Part shown: one piece after another, positions 5,559 to 6,027 of the stretch
Numbering within the stretch: the first letter of the stretch is position 1
Layout of the letters: every line of letters starts with the position of its first letter
Assembly (NCBI GenBank): GCA_028717105.1
Contig: JAQUOM010000092.1
Coordinates: 1 to 6,027, forward strand
Source: Candidatus Omnitrophota bacterium
GTDB taxonomy: Bacteria; Omnitrophota; Gorgyraeia; Velamenicoccales; Velamenicoccaceae
Direction: 5' to 3'
DNA length: 6,027 nt
Position numbers and translations under genes: made by a program
Notes under the pieces: generated by a model
Told to the model about the DNA's origin: nothing
What the model saw: the letters and a program-made list of their open reading frames with translations, nothing else
Database searches by the model: none

Positions 5559-6027
5559 CTACACATGGATATTCTTCAGAAGCTCGGCTTTTGTAAGATC
5601 AATGGATTTCAAGGCCTCGTCGGCATCCTTATTGTAAAGCCGGAAGAACCGGCAGGCATCTTCCATGTCCGAAACGTCTTTGTTGTCGAGAATTTTAAGG
5701 ATTTCACTGCGCATTTTCAGTTCCCGGATCACGTCCAAGGCATTCATGCCGCTGGCGCGCGCCACCTTGTCGCGAAAGACGGACGTCGGAGAATCCTCGA
5801 TAAAGGTGCGCGACTCGTAGTCATGTCTCCAGACGGCCGACAAAAGGACCTTCTTCTGCTCCATCCCGGCCGTCTCTGCAATCTCGGCCACCACGCGGAA
5901 CACCTCGTCCTTGACGTGGAATTTCACCAGCGTGATAAAGACATCGACAAGGTTCACCAGCGTTTCAGGGATATTCATGGGCTCGTTCTCCAGGCGGATG
6001 ATGGCTTCGCGCGCGGCGCTTGCGTGG
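5559..6027 (-). CDS. C-terminal part of type II/IV secretion (FlaI/GspE2-like) ATPase, 5' end outside window
   Basis: The final 155 residues of a larger ATPase; the reading frame is open through the right edge, so the ATG at 5978 is internal and not the real start. The fragment opens with HASAAREAIIRLENEP (residues 1-16), which matches the segment after the histidine box of the PF00437 secretion ATPases that power pilus, archaellum and type II secretion assembly. Next come MNIPETLVNLVDVFITLVKF, the EIAETAG strand, the WRHDYESRTF segment, and a helical tail with DVIRELKMRSEILKILDNKD. This C-terminal layout, including the RxxIL helix and the YxxDxxEAL end, fits archaeal FlaI/GspE2 proteins rather than TadA/CpaF or classical GspE, as far as I recall these families. 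Walker A and B lie outside the window. It ends at TAG 5559, 111 nt before the tRNA. Which secretion or pilus system it serves cannot be seen here. Confidence 0.82.
   Translation of the reverse strand, partial: HASAAREAIIRLENEPMNIPETLVNLVDVFITLVKFHVKDEVFRVVAEIAETAGMEQKKVLLSAVWRHDYESRTFIEDSPTSVFRDKVARASGMNALDVIRELKMRSEILKILDNKDVSDMEDACRFFRLYNKDADEALKSIDLTKAELLKNIHV

Overview
This is a compact bacterial window. Every protein gene I can support, and the one tRNA, lie on the minus strand, so transcription runs from position 6027 towards 1. The organism looks like an uncultivated, probably diderm bacterium. The tRNA-Ser(CGA) is bacterial in form with an encoded CCA end, several ribosome binding sites are clear, and there is an exported TPR protein. 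The secretion ATPase fragment at the right edge has the FlaI/GspE2-like C-terminus best known from Archaea but also found in candidate bacterial phyla. A lineage such as Omnitrophota would fit, but that is inference from gene style; nothing in the window proves the taxon.

Right side (6027-5559): the last 155 codons of a type II/IV secretion or archaellum-type ATPase, ending at 5559. Between 5558 and 5198 lies a non-coding stretch with tRNA-Ser(CGA) at 5358-5447. It is flanked on both sides by palindromes: an AT-rich hairpin next to the tRNA, then a longer inverted repeat ending in GGACACT or a close variant. This near-symmetrical arrangement is the least explained structure in the window.

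Left side (5197-1): five closely packed genes that probably form one transcription unit. In order of transcription they are an AzgA-type nucleobase permease (NCS2), a radical SAM/SPASM protein, a bile acid:sodium symporter family transporter with complete sodium sites, an exported TPR protein, and mutY, which runs off the left edge. Spacings are 28 nt, a 20-nt overlap, 2 nt and 51 nt. The symporter and TPR starts are set by strong ribosome binding sites at or next to the preceding stop, which suggests translational coupling. The first three genes share no obvious pathway; two are transporters and one is a metalloenzyme of unknown substrate.

MutY is notable because its C-terminal domain keeps a complete Nudix signature, whereas classical MutY has a degenerate MutT-like domain. 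It may therefore join the glycosylase and nucleotide-sanitising branches of 8-oxoguanine defence. I found no CRISPR array, insertion sequence, phage gene or RiPP precursor. I see no clear new multi-gene system; the tRNA-flanking palindromes and the MutY-Nudix fusion most deserve a second look.
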